From Ascaris suum (Eukaryota > Nematoda > Chromadorea > Rhabditida > Ascarididae), in the NCBI GenBank assembly GCA_013433145.1, contig CM024183.1, forward strand, positions 4,148,001 to 4,212,000: a DNA stretch of 64,000 nucleotides, written 5' to 3'. The stretch's first letter is position 1. Every line of letters begins with the position of its first letter. The notes under the pieces are model-generated. The model searched no databases, was not told the DNA's origin, and saw only the letters and a program-made list of their open reading frames with translations. The translations under genes were made by a program, and so were the position numbers. Positions 47,419 through 60,700 of the stretch are shown here, in pieces.

Positions 47419-50403
47419 GTGAGTTATCATCACTAGAACTCTCGTATCCGACTTGGCTACCGTGTTTCCGCAACATTCTTCAGTTGCTCTTTCGTTCATT
47501 AGCTCTGCTGTGTCGACGAGTCTACGTTGACCGTTATCTCTATAGAAAAGCCATCTTTTCTTGTCAACAATTTGAATCACTCACTCCGCTTAAAGTAGCA
47601 CGAAATGAAAAACGTTCACCGTCCAATGAAGGTCGCATAACATGTATTGCACTAATGCTATTGGCTTTTACTCTACGACTGAGAGGTGCTAGACTATGAC
47701 ACGAAGACCTTCCCTTCTCGGTTTCAGACTTCCATCAGTTACGCATGGTTCATCCACGTTTACATGACTGTTGCAGAATCTTCACTTTGTGCATAAATAT
47801 GACTGTGGACTCCTTCTTTTGAAATTATGACAATCGGTAAACTATCTCTGCATCGATAGCTATCAGGTCAAGCTAATTGTGAATATAGAAATCGACTGTA
47901 TATCCTGCATTATGCATTTTCTCAGGTGAAATTCTAATAGTAATTTGTTTCCACGTCTTGTCTCAAATTCGAGCTCATATTACGGCTTGTTGACTCAAAG
48001 GGTTGCAGTTTTGATAGCCTCTAAAGTATGTTCGAAACGTTTGATTTATTGATGATGAGAGTCCTTGCTTTTGCCCTGCTTAAGATGGAATCTCTCGATA
48101 ATTTAGCATATTTTCTTGCGAAATTAAATAACCTTTAAAAGACCCATAATTAGACATATCGGTGCTTTGCATATTATCTTTGCAATGGTATCATAATTAC
48201 AATAGTTCTATAATGGAATCTTAAAGCTAATTTTGATATCTTTGATAATAATTGTGGCCCAAATATTTTTTTCGAGTTGATTTTATGTCCGGAAATCAAA
48301 GCTAAGCGTGAAACGCTTTTAGTATAGAACTGAATCAAGAATAGAGAATGTTCCACTCAATGTGGTCGTTAGCATCCAGCTCTCAAAAACTCATTATGAG
48401 CCGGTGTCATCAAGTACGGTAAATACGAAAAATCGAAAGGAGGAAAATAGGTCATAGCTGAATCCAGTGACGAGTAGGAGGAGTTAATCACTCGCGAGCA
48501 AAGAATATGACATTAAATTGAAAAGGAAAGCATAATAAATGCACACAACCGAAGAATGCATGGAGGGTATTGCAATTTTTATGTGGAAACGTTCTCGTGG
48601 CATTTCTTTCGATTATTAAATATGCAAGCAAAAGATTGAAGTTAGATCGCGACAGTCAAAAACTAAACGGAATAAACAACATAAACAGTTCCTAATATGG
48701 CAGCGAGAAAGCATTCACCTGTTATTTTAAGTTAAATGCAAATCCATGCAGTGTCCTAATGCTTCGAGAAATTCAACAGCATAATAGTTCTAACGTGGAG
48801 GATTTCAGTGCAGGTAAATCTTAGGTCTAAGGAAACAGTGCATCTTCCAAGCTGTCTTACTCCTTCCTCCGCACTTTCTCATAGCTCTTTCTCCTTTTTA
48901 TTCATCGGTACCATGAATGTCGTATCGGTCAATGCCATGATCTATGTCCACCATTTAACGTTACGCAAGTGCCACGTGTGTCCGGTCAATACGTATGCAT
49001 TTGGCACCGCAGTGCTCTCTTCTTGATTAAGTGCAGAATTTCTGAGTCAATTAAATGCAACTTTTTTGCTAAAAACAATGACGTGTAAAAATTCATTACC
49101 AGTAAGAAGGGTCGAGTAGGTTCGATCATGTTGATTTGTATGAAAAGTGGGATAACGAGCATCGAAAAGACAAAGACATTTCCGCCCCGATTTCTTTCAT
49201 CCGTACGAGATGCTGCACACTCGCCGGAATGTCATGTCTGAATATTCCAAGGCTGAATAAGTATTAATAAAATATTCATTTACAGCTGTGTAAATAATGG
49301 CGATGCGTTCTGCACAACTTGCACCGAACATATCCAACTCTCGTAATCGCGGAAGCTCCTTGACTAACGCTGACACACAAAGACAGGCATGAACGTTGAA
49401 AAGAAAGTTCTGCATGCATTTTTGAATGAAATGTTTCTTTGGTATTTCATGTCAGAGACGAACTTTTAGCGCCACAGCCTCGAGCTTGACTCTCACTCAT
49501 GCGAACTAAATGCAAAGGAGGGGATTCTGCCAAGAAATGATCGGGAGGCTGCCCTCTGTTTTCCAGTTTGCCCCGATTAAAAATGGCGAGTTACTCTGAA
49601 CAGATTGCATCTTACATCAGGCCATTTGTGAAAAATTTATGCAAGCATTTGGATTAATCAAAATATCGGCACATTATTGCATGCATATTATCGTTTGTTT
49701 GCGGTTGATAGAACAGGTTGCGAAAATAGCTTGACTGCAAAAGTCGCGTTTCCTGACACCTCCTCTGATATGCTCCTTAATTTACCTGTTTTTCTGTGGT
49801 AATGGAAGAAGCACCCATATCTTCCTCAGTTAAGATGATAGAAAATTATCCAACAATCCGTTTGATCAAAAAACATTAAATCAGCAAAGGTATTTAAACA
49901 ACCGATGACAACTTCACAGTTATATTCGGTAAAAACGAAAAATTTACAGAGAATAGAGTAATGGCTCTGGGCTGCTTCTGATTGTTTGCGAAAATTCGAC
50001 AACAACACGGATGTTTGGGTTTATCAGCTTCACCTTTCCGTGATTTCCCTTCAATTCTTCAGTGCATGCTTGTTACTAGAAACTATTTGCTAAGGTACGT
50101 ACCAATCGCTGAGTGTCTAGAAGGAAGTACCAAGTCATGTCAACTTTCTGTCCAGGAGGCGTTTTCACCGTCTCCTTGATAGGCATACGAGACTATTTTG
50201 GAACTGTTGAAGAATAGTGATGGAGAGTGCACGAGTTCGGTATCTTCCAAATAATCACTGGGTCCGAAAGCCGGCTTGATCTTTTATGTGGCAGCGTTAC
50301 TTAGCAGAATAAGTATGTAATTAGCAAAAGAGTGATTTTGCCTGATATTCTTATTAATTACATTTTTTTTTTTGTTATGTTCATTGTGCAATTTATTTTA
50401 CAG

Positions 50404-50637
50404 CCTCAACAGCGACTGGATTCACCGATTCCAGATGAACCGCTTTCATATTCATGCAATGCCGTACAATCATCACAGAATTCTAGACCGACTCCTGAAG
50501 ATGTGGAGCGAATTGCTCAACTAATTCGAGATGCACGTCCTCTACAGCAATCGAATAATCCTGCATCAAATGCAATCGGCCGCGAACCTCTGCATCATTC
50601 ACGTGCAATAGCCCAACCATTTCAACGACAAGCACAG
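50404..50637 (+). CDS. exon of an unidentified gene (Gln/Ser/Pro-rich)
   Basis: After tttattttacag, 78 codons run to a gttgga donor, phase 0 at both ends. It starts PQQRLDSPIPDEPLSYSC and contains RPTPEDVERIAQLIRDARP, which should form an amphipathic helix, then low-complexity Gln/Ser/His sequence. Codon use and borders say coding. No family is recognised. The next compatible exon is 51041-51083. Confidence 0.5.
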
Positions 50638-51040
50638 GTTGGATATTCGGAAAGAAACGGGCAAATCATGAGTGTTGGCACGCAGAATGCGGTTTCATCC
50701 TATTGCAACGGCCATTGTTTCACCGCTATGCGAAACGCATCGCATTGTCAACAATCGGAGATCTACACACTTCAACCTTTTTTAAATTATTACCCGTATG
50801 TTTTCTGCTTATCCTATCGTGCAATTCGAAAAAAAAGATCTTGATTTCTTTTATTCACTTTCTGAGGGATTTAAATTTTAATGAACTATGCTTGCAACAT
50901 CGAATCTCGTGTGGTGTGCCTGTTCATAAGGAAAACACTCTCATACACCACTATTTTGAAACTAGAATTCTGATACAGCCAATAATTAAAAATGGCTAGT
51001 AGGTGCATCACGAAAAGTTGTCCCATTATTATCTTATCAG

Positions 51041-51083
51041 CCCAGAAATGTCTCCTCAGATCACAGTTCGCAATCCGTTTCCG
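51041..51083 (+). CDS. small exon of an unidentified gene
   Basis: Bounded by atcttatcag and gtgagg. It encodes PRNVSSDHSSQSVS, phase 0 in and 1 out. It follows 50404-50637 in frame and continues the same Ser/Gln-rich character. The next phase-1 candidate is at 51650 (GSVIVPNHRVYSRSVIQL). Confidence 0.35.
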
Positions 51084-52602
51084 GTGAGGTTTATTTTTAT
51101 TCAAGAGACATAAGAAAAAAGGAACACTGAAGAAGTTGCTATCACTAAAGTATACACATACGAGACATCGAAATTATGTAATTTTGCAGTGAAACAAGAT
51201 ACGTTTATCAGCCGAGCATTCAAGGTGTTTCCACTTTAAAGCCCACTAAGGTTCTTCACGTACATCCGAACGGACGTTTCTCGGAGCACTATCCTTCGAT
51301 AGAAGCTTGTCGGGTGCAACAAGTTTGGATACCCGGAACGATTCAACCACGACATGGAAGTATATTATATCTGTCGTTTTGAAGTAAGTCAGCGGTGATG
51401 TTTCTCGATACAATACTTCGGGTGTTTCCGAAGATTCGCTCTTTTCAGCATGCTGATATGCGAGTGAAAATTCTAACAACCCGACGAAAGTATTCCGTTT
51501 CGAAAGTATCAATAATAATTGTGTATTTTCTCATAAAAATACTGTAATGAGACATATATAAAGGTTAATTTATAAATTAAAGGTAACAATAAATTGACTA
51601 TTTAAATAAAGCTTAATTAATTCAGCATTGACTAATAATCTATTCTTAGGCAGCGTTATCGTACCCAATCACAGAGTTTACAGCAGAAGTGTCATTCAAT
51701 TAACTACGAATGGAAGAGTTTTTAAAACTTTTGCAAGCCTTACATATAAATTTCCGTTTTGCATTGGTGAAATGCATCTTTTTCTCGCCTATATAATTTT
51801 AGCTTCTTTTGCATTTTCCATAAAAGTTCAAATAATTCAGGAAACTATCTTCATCGCAAATTAATTATCACTGCGATAAATTTCTTCATCAATAAATTTA
51901 CTCGATACTGAGCATTAATTCCCAATACTATGCAGCTCAGATCATGTATAAAATTGTTGCTGTTGTCATTAAAAGCAAATAGTTGTACGATTATTTTCTT
52001 GAGCAAACGATAGTTTTCTTTCAGATAACAATGGTGCCTAATAACCTTTCTTTTCCACTTTACTCTCCCCGTTCGTCGTTTTTCGTCAACCATTTGAACA
52101 TAGCATTTCTTATGTTCACTACTACTGAAATTTTCACAACGGATTCTAAACAATATATGACAGGTTTTTGTAAACAACAGCTAAACTAGAGTTGTAGAAG
52201 GCATTGTTATCGTCGAAAAAAGGAAATATTTGGATGCATGAGCCAAAGAATTACACCCCGTAAAATTTGATCAAAACACCAGTTCGCACTATGTCACGAT
52301 CATCTTTTTAATAGATGCTAGAACTCGAAAGATCACGGGAAAGCCTTTCTTGCGCGCAGTAAGCGTATCATAAGATATAGGGAAAAGTACAGTTTCCGCA
52401 TCCGTATCATCCTTACAGCAATCTTGTACTCATCTCTCCCATTAAATCCTCATGAAGCGTTTATAAGCTGATAAGCCTCGTGCCCCGTAGGCTTTTATTG
52501 GTTTTATTTATAGCTACTAGATGTTAGCCACCTAGAGCGGTCAACCATTTATGAGACATGCTGTCCTCTGCACCACGATGTGCAGTAACACATTATTCTC
52601 AG

Positions 52603-52704
52603 CAAACTTCTCAATTCGTTAAAATTAGACTCTACGGAGAGGATATCGATTCCTCTCAAATAACTCGTCTCTATGAAATCCGTTGGGGTTTAGGGCTCAG
52701 TGAG
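52603..52704 (+). CDS. exon of an unidentified gene
   Basis: From attattctcag to a gtttac donor, phase 0 at both ends. It encodes QTSQFVKIRLYGEDIDSSQI then TRLYEIRWGLGLSE, a balanced, globular-looking sequence. No family is recognised, and membership of the same gene as 50404 or 56008 is a guess. Confidence 0.35.
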
Positions 52705-55700
52705 GTTTACTTGGAGAGGTACGGTAAATTATTTTTTTGTCAACAGTTACAGAAGTTTATGAAGGATTTTAGCTTATCTCAAGCACTCTTGTACTTTGCA
52801 AAAGCGCATGGCGAAATCTTGCCACTATGTTTGTATGTGTCCGTCTCTCTGTAGTTGTAACTGGAGCAACTAAAGCTAGAGTAACGATATTTGCTAGAGA
52901 TAGTGAATTTCATAAGGTAACATCGCACCTATCGTTTAAGTCGATCCATCTTCGAAGGAGCCAAGGAAATAGCCTCGCAAAAAATTAGCGACCCTAAAAA
53001 ATGGGCAAATATTGCGCGCATTTTATTCCGAACGATATTTGCTTTGCGACGATCGGCTAAATGTTTTTACGGACGATTTGTTTTCATGGTCGAAGTTGAG
53101 TGAAATATGAAGGATTAAGGGTTTCCTCGCTTTTTTTTCACGTATTTACCCCATATTCATTATCAATGAATAATTTAGCTGAATGCATTGGTGGATTATA
53201 TGTAAGCTCTTCTGGTGTTCTTCTATGGGTCGTTGACTTATCGTAACAGTTGAGTTTTGAAGCTGTCTAGAAGCACTGATCAAACTAACCTGTAAACCTG
53301 CTTATATTGCTGTAAGATCCAATAATACTATTGATGATGTTATGATGGTCAGTTTATTAAAATATGTCGAATTACTTGTTGTCAGATTCTGTGCCGCTTT
53401 TTATGTATCTGAAAACAACTTCCATGTGGTGTCTCCATGACGGCCAGTGTGAACCTTTCTTGAATCTGCAGAAGAAAGGTGTGCTTTGTTACCGCTGAGA
53501 TAATAAAGGCTTTGCTTAGGCTTTAAGATAAAACAATGACTTTCAATGATTCACCATAGAATGTCGCATCGAGAATGTTCTTGTAACATCGCATACCTAG
53601 ATCTGTTTTCTTACCTCCGAGCTTCTTACCTGCTTACCATTACTATTTCGCTACTGCTCGTTCCTGGATATGTTTTCTTTCAATGCGAACAACGCAATGT
53701 TGCCTATTTATGAGGTTTTTATTCCTATATAATCATCTTATGTTGTGTATTTGCATAGTAAAATGTGTCGTTTTATGCTTGTAATGAATGGTTAAGAGAC
53801 GTTCTGATTGAGTAATATAATAAAGAATTTCGAAGTATTCGGAATAGAATCGCTCACTCGGATAGATAGTATTTCGCAGTTTCGAGGTCATAAAATGCTA
53901 TTTGTAACAACAGTGAACGCATCGTGCACTTACCCTAAGGCAATCAAACCGTTCTCGTCCAAAAAACAACACATATAACACCGAATGTGCCCGCAACGTA
54001 CAATTTTGTAGCATTGGTCACGACGTCCACGAAATACACTTCTTAATTGCAAAGTTTCTACAGAATCACCTTAATCCACAAATCTGAATATGCTAATTTC
54101 ACACATCTCCATAACGTAGAGGTTGGTTCTGTGATTGGTTGCGTAGAAGGTTTTTAAGATATGGATCATAGATCATGCAAATTTTGTTTTGCATTGGAAT
54201 TTGAGAAAAGTAGTCAAAACGCGATTCTGTAAAACTTTTGCATATGCAAAGGTAACAGATATACGTGCGAAACACGGCCATCGACTTTAGCATGTCAACC
54301 AACAAGTTTTCTTATATCGTAAGAAATTCGCTCCAATCTGCATCATCTTCGGCCAATTGAGCCATTTTCAATAATTAGCAAGTTTCGGCGGTATTGCAAT
54401 GTTTTGCTCACGATGTGGACTCATGAAGACGATTCACGACCAGAACGCGATTCTGTAAAACTTTTGCATATGCAGAGGTAACAGATATTCAGAGGATGAA
54501 CGCTGAAAGTTCATGGCGAGCGAGCACTTTATTAGTGAAAGGATTACAAAGAGCGGCTTGACCGCTTTCTGACGGAAAGGTGAGAACTATTTCGATCTTC
54601 CCTTCTATGACTGGTAAAAACCTCATGCACGACGCGTGGGCTATTTCGTGGGGCGATACTAATTGAAGTGCATAGGATTCACCTAGTTTTTAACGTTGTA
54701 AATGTCGCCAATAGTTTCGGCACCCAATAAATCTCCATTCCTATTTTCGGAGTTTCCATAAGTAATGGACTTTAATAGTACGAAAATTTTTGGTCTCATC
54801 AAGCTGGGGTGCCATTATCATCGGCGATGCACAAGCTCTTCAGTAGCTAGTTTTTCCGTCGTAGCAATCAACCTATGTGTGCATTTTTGCACAGGCCGTC
54901 GCCGTTGGCAACATAAGTGCTATTTCACACCTTTTTTTCTGAGGTTTTATTGCATCAAAAGCGCGATGTTTAGCTTTGGGTAACTTTTTTTCGTTGCATC
55001 ATTTTTGCGCCTCGTTCTTAGCTGAATAGTTTCGTGGATTTTCCGGAATTCTTTGTTTTGGCTAACTTACAGATTTTTTTTTGTTCTTAGCTGATTAGTT
55101 TCGTATGGCTAACTTAAAGAATTCCGTAAGCGCTTTGTGTTTTTGTAAAATGCTCCATTGTAATTCGACCAATTCGCCCACGATTGAAATAATATTTTGA
55201 TTTATATCAGAAACGAATTTCCGACTTCTCCTATAATTATGAATTTAAACTGAGGAATACTATCAAATGCTTTCTGCATATTTTTCATAGTTGGAAATTA
55301 TATGTAGAAATGCGGACAATTTCGATCGACTATCCTATGGTAACAATACAACATTCTCTGGAAATTTAGCACGTTTATTTATTTCTCTATTGGAAAATAA
55401 AAATTTTCTCAAAACTAAAATATCCGCATCTTGAATATGGGAATTTGCATATCATGAATGGTAATGTAAACAAAAGAATGTACAATTAATAACTTCGTTG
55501 TAATATGTTCACTGTTTAAATCACCGCAGTGATAAAAACGAAAACTTCGAGCTCTCAATGAAACAGGGGGAAAATTCCACGACCGTCGTACTGAGGGGAA
55601 AGTTGGCGACACGGTTTTGTCGGAGATGCTTTTTTTCTAGCAAAACGAATCGTGGATAGGCACCTACGTACTATTATCACGTCTGCAAGCGTGAACAAAG

Positions 55701-56007
55701 GGGGTGGGGGTGGAAGAAGAGTGAAGTGACGAGGAAGATTTCAAATTGAGGATTTCCATTTTGTTCCTACTGTACATGAACTGCGAACAATCACTAAAAG
55801 AAAGGAGAGTTTGATTCTCATGCAGAGAACTCAGAAATCATCGTCGGGAGTTCGAATAAGGTTTTAGAGAACACCTAAAATATCGGGTCCCTCATGCATG
55901 TTCTCCGCAAAATTTGATCAAAACTGAAAATGATTAATTCTATTGATTTTATGCCCATTTGGGAATTAGATAAAACCTTCCCATTATTGTTTTCTAAATT
56001 GGTTCAG
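52705..56007. other. 3.3 kb without a supported exon
   Basis: Probably one or more introns of the unidentified gene. It contains the 45-bp direct repeat pair at 54218/54444 and a duplicated gttcttagctga(a/t)tagtttcgt motif near 55013 and 55083. Confidence 0.5.
54218..54488. repeat. 45-bp direct repeat pair
   Basis: Copies at 54218-54262 and 54444-54488 share aacgcgattctgtaaaactt followed by ttgcatatgca and differ at one base. The 181 bp between them is unrelated. Confidence 0.92.
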
Positions 56008-57489
56008 GTTGATGAGTACAATGCATCTAAAGGAAGATGATGAAAACTATGACGTTCTTTATCCTGTACAGTCATATACTGATTTCCATTCGTCGGATGT
56101 TCCTGGAATGGGTACTTCCGTCGAAGTGAAGCAGCCCAAAGGTAAGTATTTCCTGAATGAGAGTTTAAATTCATCATCCTCTTCAAAATTCGTGTTTCTA
56201 TGAACAACTTTGATGGTGTTTTGAATTTCATGAGTTTATCGTGTAAATGAATTTCTACGTCATAATTCCCATTTTTCAGGCGAATTTCAAATCATACATA
56301 GCTTCTCCGCCTCTTTAAAGCGACGTTTAGTCGAGACAGACCTATAGCTTCTAATATTTTTTTTATTTTCTTGTGAATGATGATTCAGTTAATCAAAAAC
56401 AGGCACGCTGCGATGAATACAAGTTTGTCGGTGTTTCAATGCGCTTCCCGTTAAGCTTTTTGCGTTTTGTTGAATTTGCGAACTTTATCAACTTGCAGGC
56501 AAGTGTGCCTCATTTGCTTTTGAATGTCACGGATACGAGAATGTGCCGATTTTTCGGTTCAGTGGGCAGTTCCGATTGCTTGGACTCGTGTCCCGTTAGC
56601 GTGGGCTGGGCACGGGGGATTCTTCGCTTCCGCCTCTGCTTTAAGGCTCCGCGAAGCACTTGCTTTCTAGTGTTGTTTACTACACATGTGCAGCACCATT
56701 CATCCAGTGAGCTGAATATATTACATATGCAAAACTGCATATTATGCAAGGGGGTTATTATCTATCCCGAAGAATTGCATACGACCAGACGAGGTGAACG
56801 TTTTGGATACTTCCTCGGATTTAATGGAAGAACTAAGCGGTCGACTAAATAGACACATCAAGGAACTATTTGTTACAGATCATTTTTGAGGTTTGAGCTT
56901 TTGAAAGCCAACTTTTGATCTTTTCAGGGTCAGGTTTAACACCAAGCGGCTTGAACGGTGCAGCGTCTCATCACGACATTTACAAGTACATTAAGTTGTA
57001 ATATGATTTGGCAAGTGTCCAGAAAATACCGAGAATTTTATTCCAACTTGGTTTAATGCATTTCATACGCTAGCGTAACATAATTCCAAAGAGGATGTAT
57101 TTCTCAATTTTTGCGGTGATTTTGAAGCTTGCACATATTAAGAGAATGTTGCTGCCACCAATCTAACATATCGATCATGGACTAGGAAATTTCTTCTAGA
57201 ACAGGTTTCCGGGATTTTATTGGTGCATCAGAAAGATGAGTTTCTAGCATCGCATACAAAAACTAAAGATCTAAGAAAACGTTTCCAACAGGTAATGAAG
57301 AGGTTTGACGAAAAATTCATAGCGGATCTTTTTCTTATTGGTGGGTTAAAAGCGATCCATCGAATCGTTCGATTGTTTCCTCAACAGTGGAATTCTGCGG
57401 GAAGTAAAGTGGCATTGGACAACGTACATAAGAAGTTAACCTCGGAAGGCGACACTGCAATGTTGAAAAAATTCTGCGACATGATTTAA
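56008..57489 (+). CDS. 3' exons of an unidentified gene, ending in a stop
   Basis: A chain of seven exons with consistent phases: 56008-56141, 56280-56324, 56389-56430, 56499-56594 (end uncertain; 56561 possible), 56712-56793, 56928-56985, 57205-57489. Segments read EDDENYDVLYPVQSYTDF, ARCDEYKFVGKCASFAFECH (across a junction), GYENVPIFRFSGQF, YITYAKLHIMQGGYYLSRRI, FNTKRLERCSVSSRHLQ. The last exon reads VSGILLVHQKDEFLAS through a helical, Lys-rich end to KKFCDMI and a stop. No transmembrane segment is seen. The family is not recognised. The exon starting at 56712 has a poor acceptor (ccagtgag) and is the weakest link; the alternative reading 56928-57001 would end the gene earlier. An ATTAAA lies at 57633. 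Confidence 0.45.
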
Positions 57490-57632
57490 GTCGCCGCGCG
57501 AAAAAAAGCCGAAGATTTTCACCATTAGCAGAAATTTCGCCTAAAACACTTTTGCGAATTGACGACAATTGCAGCTGATGCCCTATCGAAAGCTCTTCTA
57601 TCCTCCAGTTCTCAACAAAACTAAAACCGTTT

Positions 57633-57638
57633 ATTAAA
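57633..57638 (+). terminator. ATTAAA poly(A) signal candidate
   Basis: A variant poly(A) hexamer 144 bp after the stop at 57489, followed by a T-rich stretch (tttatatttt, about 57685), and before the candidate start of the next gene. Confidence 0.35.
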
Positions 57639-57760
57639 GCAGCTGAAACTATAAATCAAGCAAATTGGCAAACTTCTCAAAGCTTTATATTTTAAAGCCT
57701 GAGGTCCGGAAAGTATGGATCGCATTTCTAAAGTTAATATCCAAAACCAGGTAGTTAATT

Positions 57761-60700
57761 ATGTTTGCTGATCTGATGTTCGCCGACAACAGCACCAACT
57801 TATCAGTTAACAGTTGCAGAATCAGCAACGATGATCGAACCAGTGTTCATTTCGGTATGTATATATCCAACTAGCGATCTATAGGCATAATTGCAAAACT
57901 TGACAGGATCGTCGTGGGTGTACATCTAGGTTATTGCAAGACTGGTGTGAGCTCAAGTTATAAGCATCCGAAAGCAAATCATTCTTCATCCGAGGTCGAA
58001 TTCTTGAAGGCACCAACTGAAGTGGTTGCGGTCATCATTACAGCGCCGAAGAATTTTTGACACAGTCGAACACCTATATGATTCACTAGTAGCTGCTTAT
58101 ACGCTTAAACAAGGACAAAATTGTGTCTAGTAGACAAAATGATGAACAATATCGTTTTTAGGATGCCAAAGAAGCATGCACATTAGCCAGTAGCTGTTGC
58201 GCATTCCTGGTGTCATTTGGAAACTGTGTTTCTGCGGAAAACTGGGGAATACCAATCTGCCGGTCGTCGCGAATATCATGAGAACCGTCAGCCAAGCATT
58301 CTCCTGTTTGAGCATCCCTCTTCCGACTCACATGCGCATCTCAACCATCGTCGAAGACCGGGAACAATGTCCTTGACCCCTCTCTCTCTTCATTACTAAC
58401 GAATTTGTACAGCTGCACTTGTGCTGGAAACGATAATTTTGCAATGAAAATCATTACGTTATTAGCAAGGTGAAAATGAATAAAGGCATATAAGTCATGA
58501 TGAGGGCACGTTACGTTAAGCATCTAAAGTATACAATGAAACAACAACGAAAAGTCTACGGCGCGGCACTCGGCGTATCATCGGCTGTTTGAAAAGCTTC
58601 AAGAAAGATTGCTCCAGTTTTCTGCATCCGTCTCTCCGCTGCCCCAATGGCCATCGGTCGAAGGGTGTTTCTGTGGCCTTAATCAAAAAAAGATAACTTT
58701 CTTTCGAATTATGTTTCAGCTAAACACAAAGCTCCCTAATAATTTTCAAGACTGTTCTCGAAGACGAATACTTATGAACTCCAATCGGTTAGCTCGAAGA
58801 ATAAGAGAGATCATGAAAAAAACTATTAATCCTATATGTAAGGTAATGTTTCCTTCTGAAGTACCCGTTTAAGCGGTATTTTTATGCATAATATATTTCT
58901 GCACATCTTTCGTTGATACTTCCCTTATTACATCTTTGGTTTGCAATAGGCGACAAGAATTGCTGCAATGAAGCTTAATTTCTTTAGGTGTGCACAACAT
59001 CATTGCAATAAAAGTGGTATTTGGCCTAATGATATTTTCCATTCTCATTGTACTCTTTCTTGCCTACCTCGTTTTGATTTCGCGTTTGCGCTGTAGTCAA
59101 CAGGAGGAAGATAATCTCATAGGAGCTGTCATCAACAGCAAGCAACTTTATGGAAATATTAATAAAGGTTGGCTTTCCACTCATATTTGGTGATATTTGA
59201 TCATATGAGTAACCGAATGAATGATGTGCCAATGTAGCTTATATGAGCACGCACCCAGTGTCTTTCACGTTCTAATGTTTCGGGAAGAGCCAAAGCGCGA
59301 TAGGCTGCTTATGAACACTCACAGCGAACATCCTTCACAGCAGTCTTTTTTTTCATCGGAGTCCTGAGTTCCTTTATTAAGAAATGCTTCAAAGAATAAG
59401 TTGTGGTTGCTTTGGACTAATCAACTTCTGAAATCAGAATCAAATGTGGGGATGTTGGGGAAGCTTTTTGACTCGTCCGTGGTAAATGCTCACTCATAAT
59501 AGAGCACTAACGAATCCCATTAAGCGTGATATCATAGAATTGCTTCCTTAGGATTTTTTAGGACTAGACCTCAGAACAAGAAAGAGAACGGGTAAAAAGC
59601 ATCTTAATTGACCATGTAAAGGTGGCTTATCAGAAAAGCGATCGATCATATGAACAAAGAACAATGCGTTGAATGTTATTTATGCTTTCTTTTTGTTTAG
59701 TATTTTTAGGTTTGAAATTGCTGAAGTCGTCCGACAGTTCTCATATTTCATTTTCGTCTTCATTTAAGAGCTGTGAATAAAGTGAATTAATTTCGGGAGG
59801 AAAAATTTTTCATGAATTTCAGATCTAAGCGAAATATTAATCGAGGGAGGAAAAATTTTTCGGGAAAAACTACATGCAAATTTTTGTAGTTGTAGGAAAT
59901 ACCATGCAAATTTTGTAGCTGTGGAAAGTAAAGTTCCAGGAAAATCACCATATGTGATTACACCAACCAAAAAGATAGCACAACAGCTTTTTGCTTTTGA
60001 GGTGAGTGAGAAATTTACCGTTGGATGCCGAGAGAAAACTCAAATATTTCAACTCTTTTCTTTACTCAGTAATAATTTCAAGGCCATGCAGAATTTGTTA
60101 TGAGAGGGCCGAAATTCAAGGATAGATGTAAAAATGATCAAAAATGAAATTTAAAGTCTTGGCAATTCTAAGCAAACTTGTAGAAGGCTTATCTCCTCGC
60201 AAAAACGAATGCAAATCTGAAATAGAGTTAATTGAGGATGGAGCGACACTGCAAAATATTCACGAATTGCAGGAGCATTTTGGGATTTCTGTTTAGCAAA
60301 CTTTTCCTCGTAAACATTAGTGAAAGGATTCAATCAGATCTGTTTTTCTTTTGATTTTCGCTGACGGAAAATTTACATAACCATAAGTTTTGCATTTTTG
60401 GACTACTTGTGCTCAAGGTTTGCGATACTTGGGTGCAACTAATAAATTGTTTTCAGATATTCTTGGGGAACATCGTTCATCTCATTAGAATTCCTTATTT
60501 TTCTACTAACCTTCCCTTGATTCCCGATTGAACACAGATTGGATAGGAAAGGAAAGAGACGAGCAAGAGGGAGCAAGAGAAAGGAAACATTTAGTGTGTG
60601 TCTGTAGCAGCGTTTATTTAGATCGCAATATGTGATTCTCTAAGACGTAAAATCTACCTCTCCTTTGAGACATTAAGCACGAGAGTTTAGAACATGCCAA

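Noticed and set aside
47338..47580. Minus-strand 80-codon frame with RVLVMITHQAGKFINVTDIQ
   Set aside because: It reads rather like protein but has no recognised family or splice context, and the plus strand offers an equally good signal-peptide exon. Left open rather than called.
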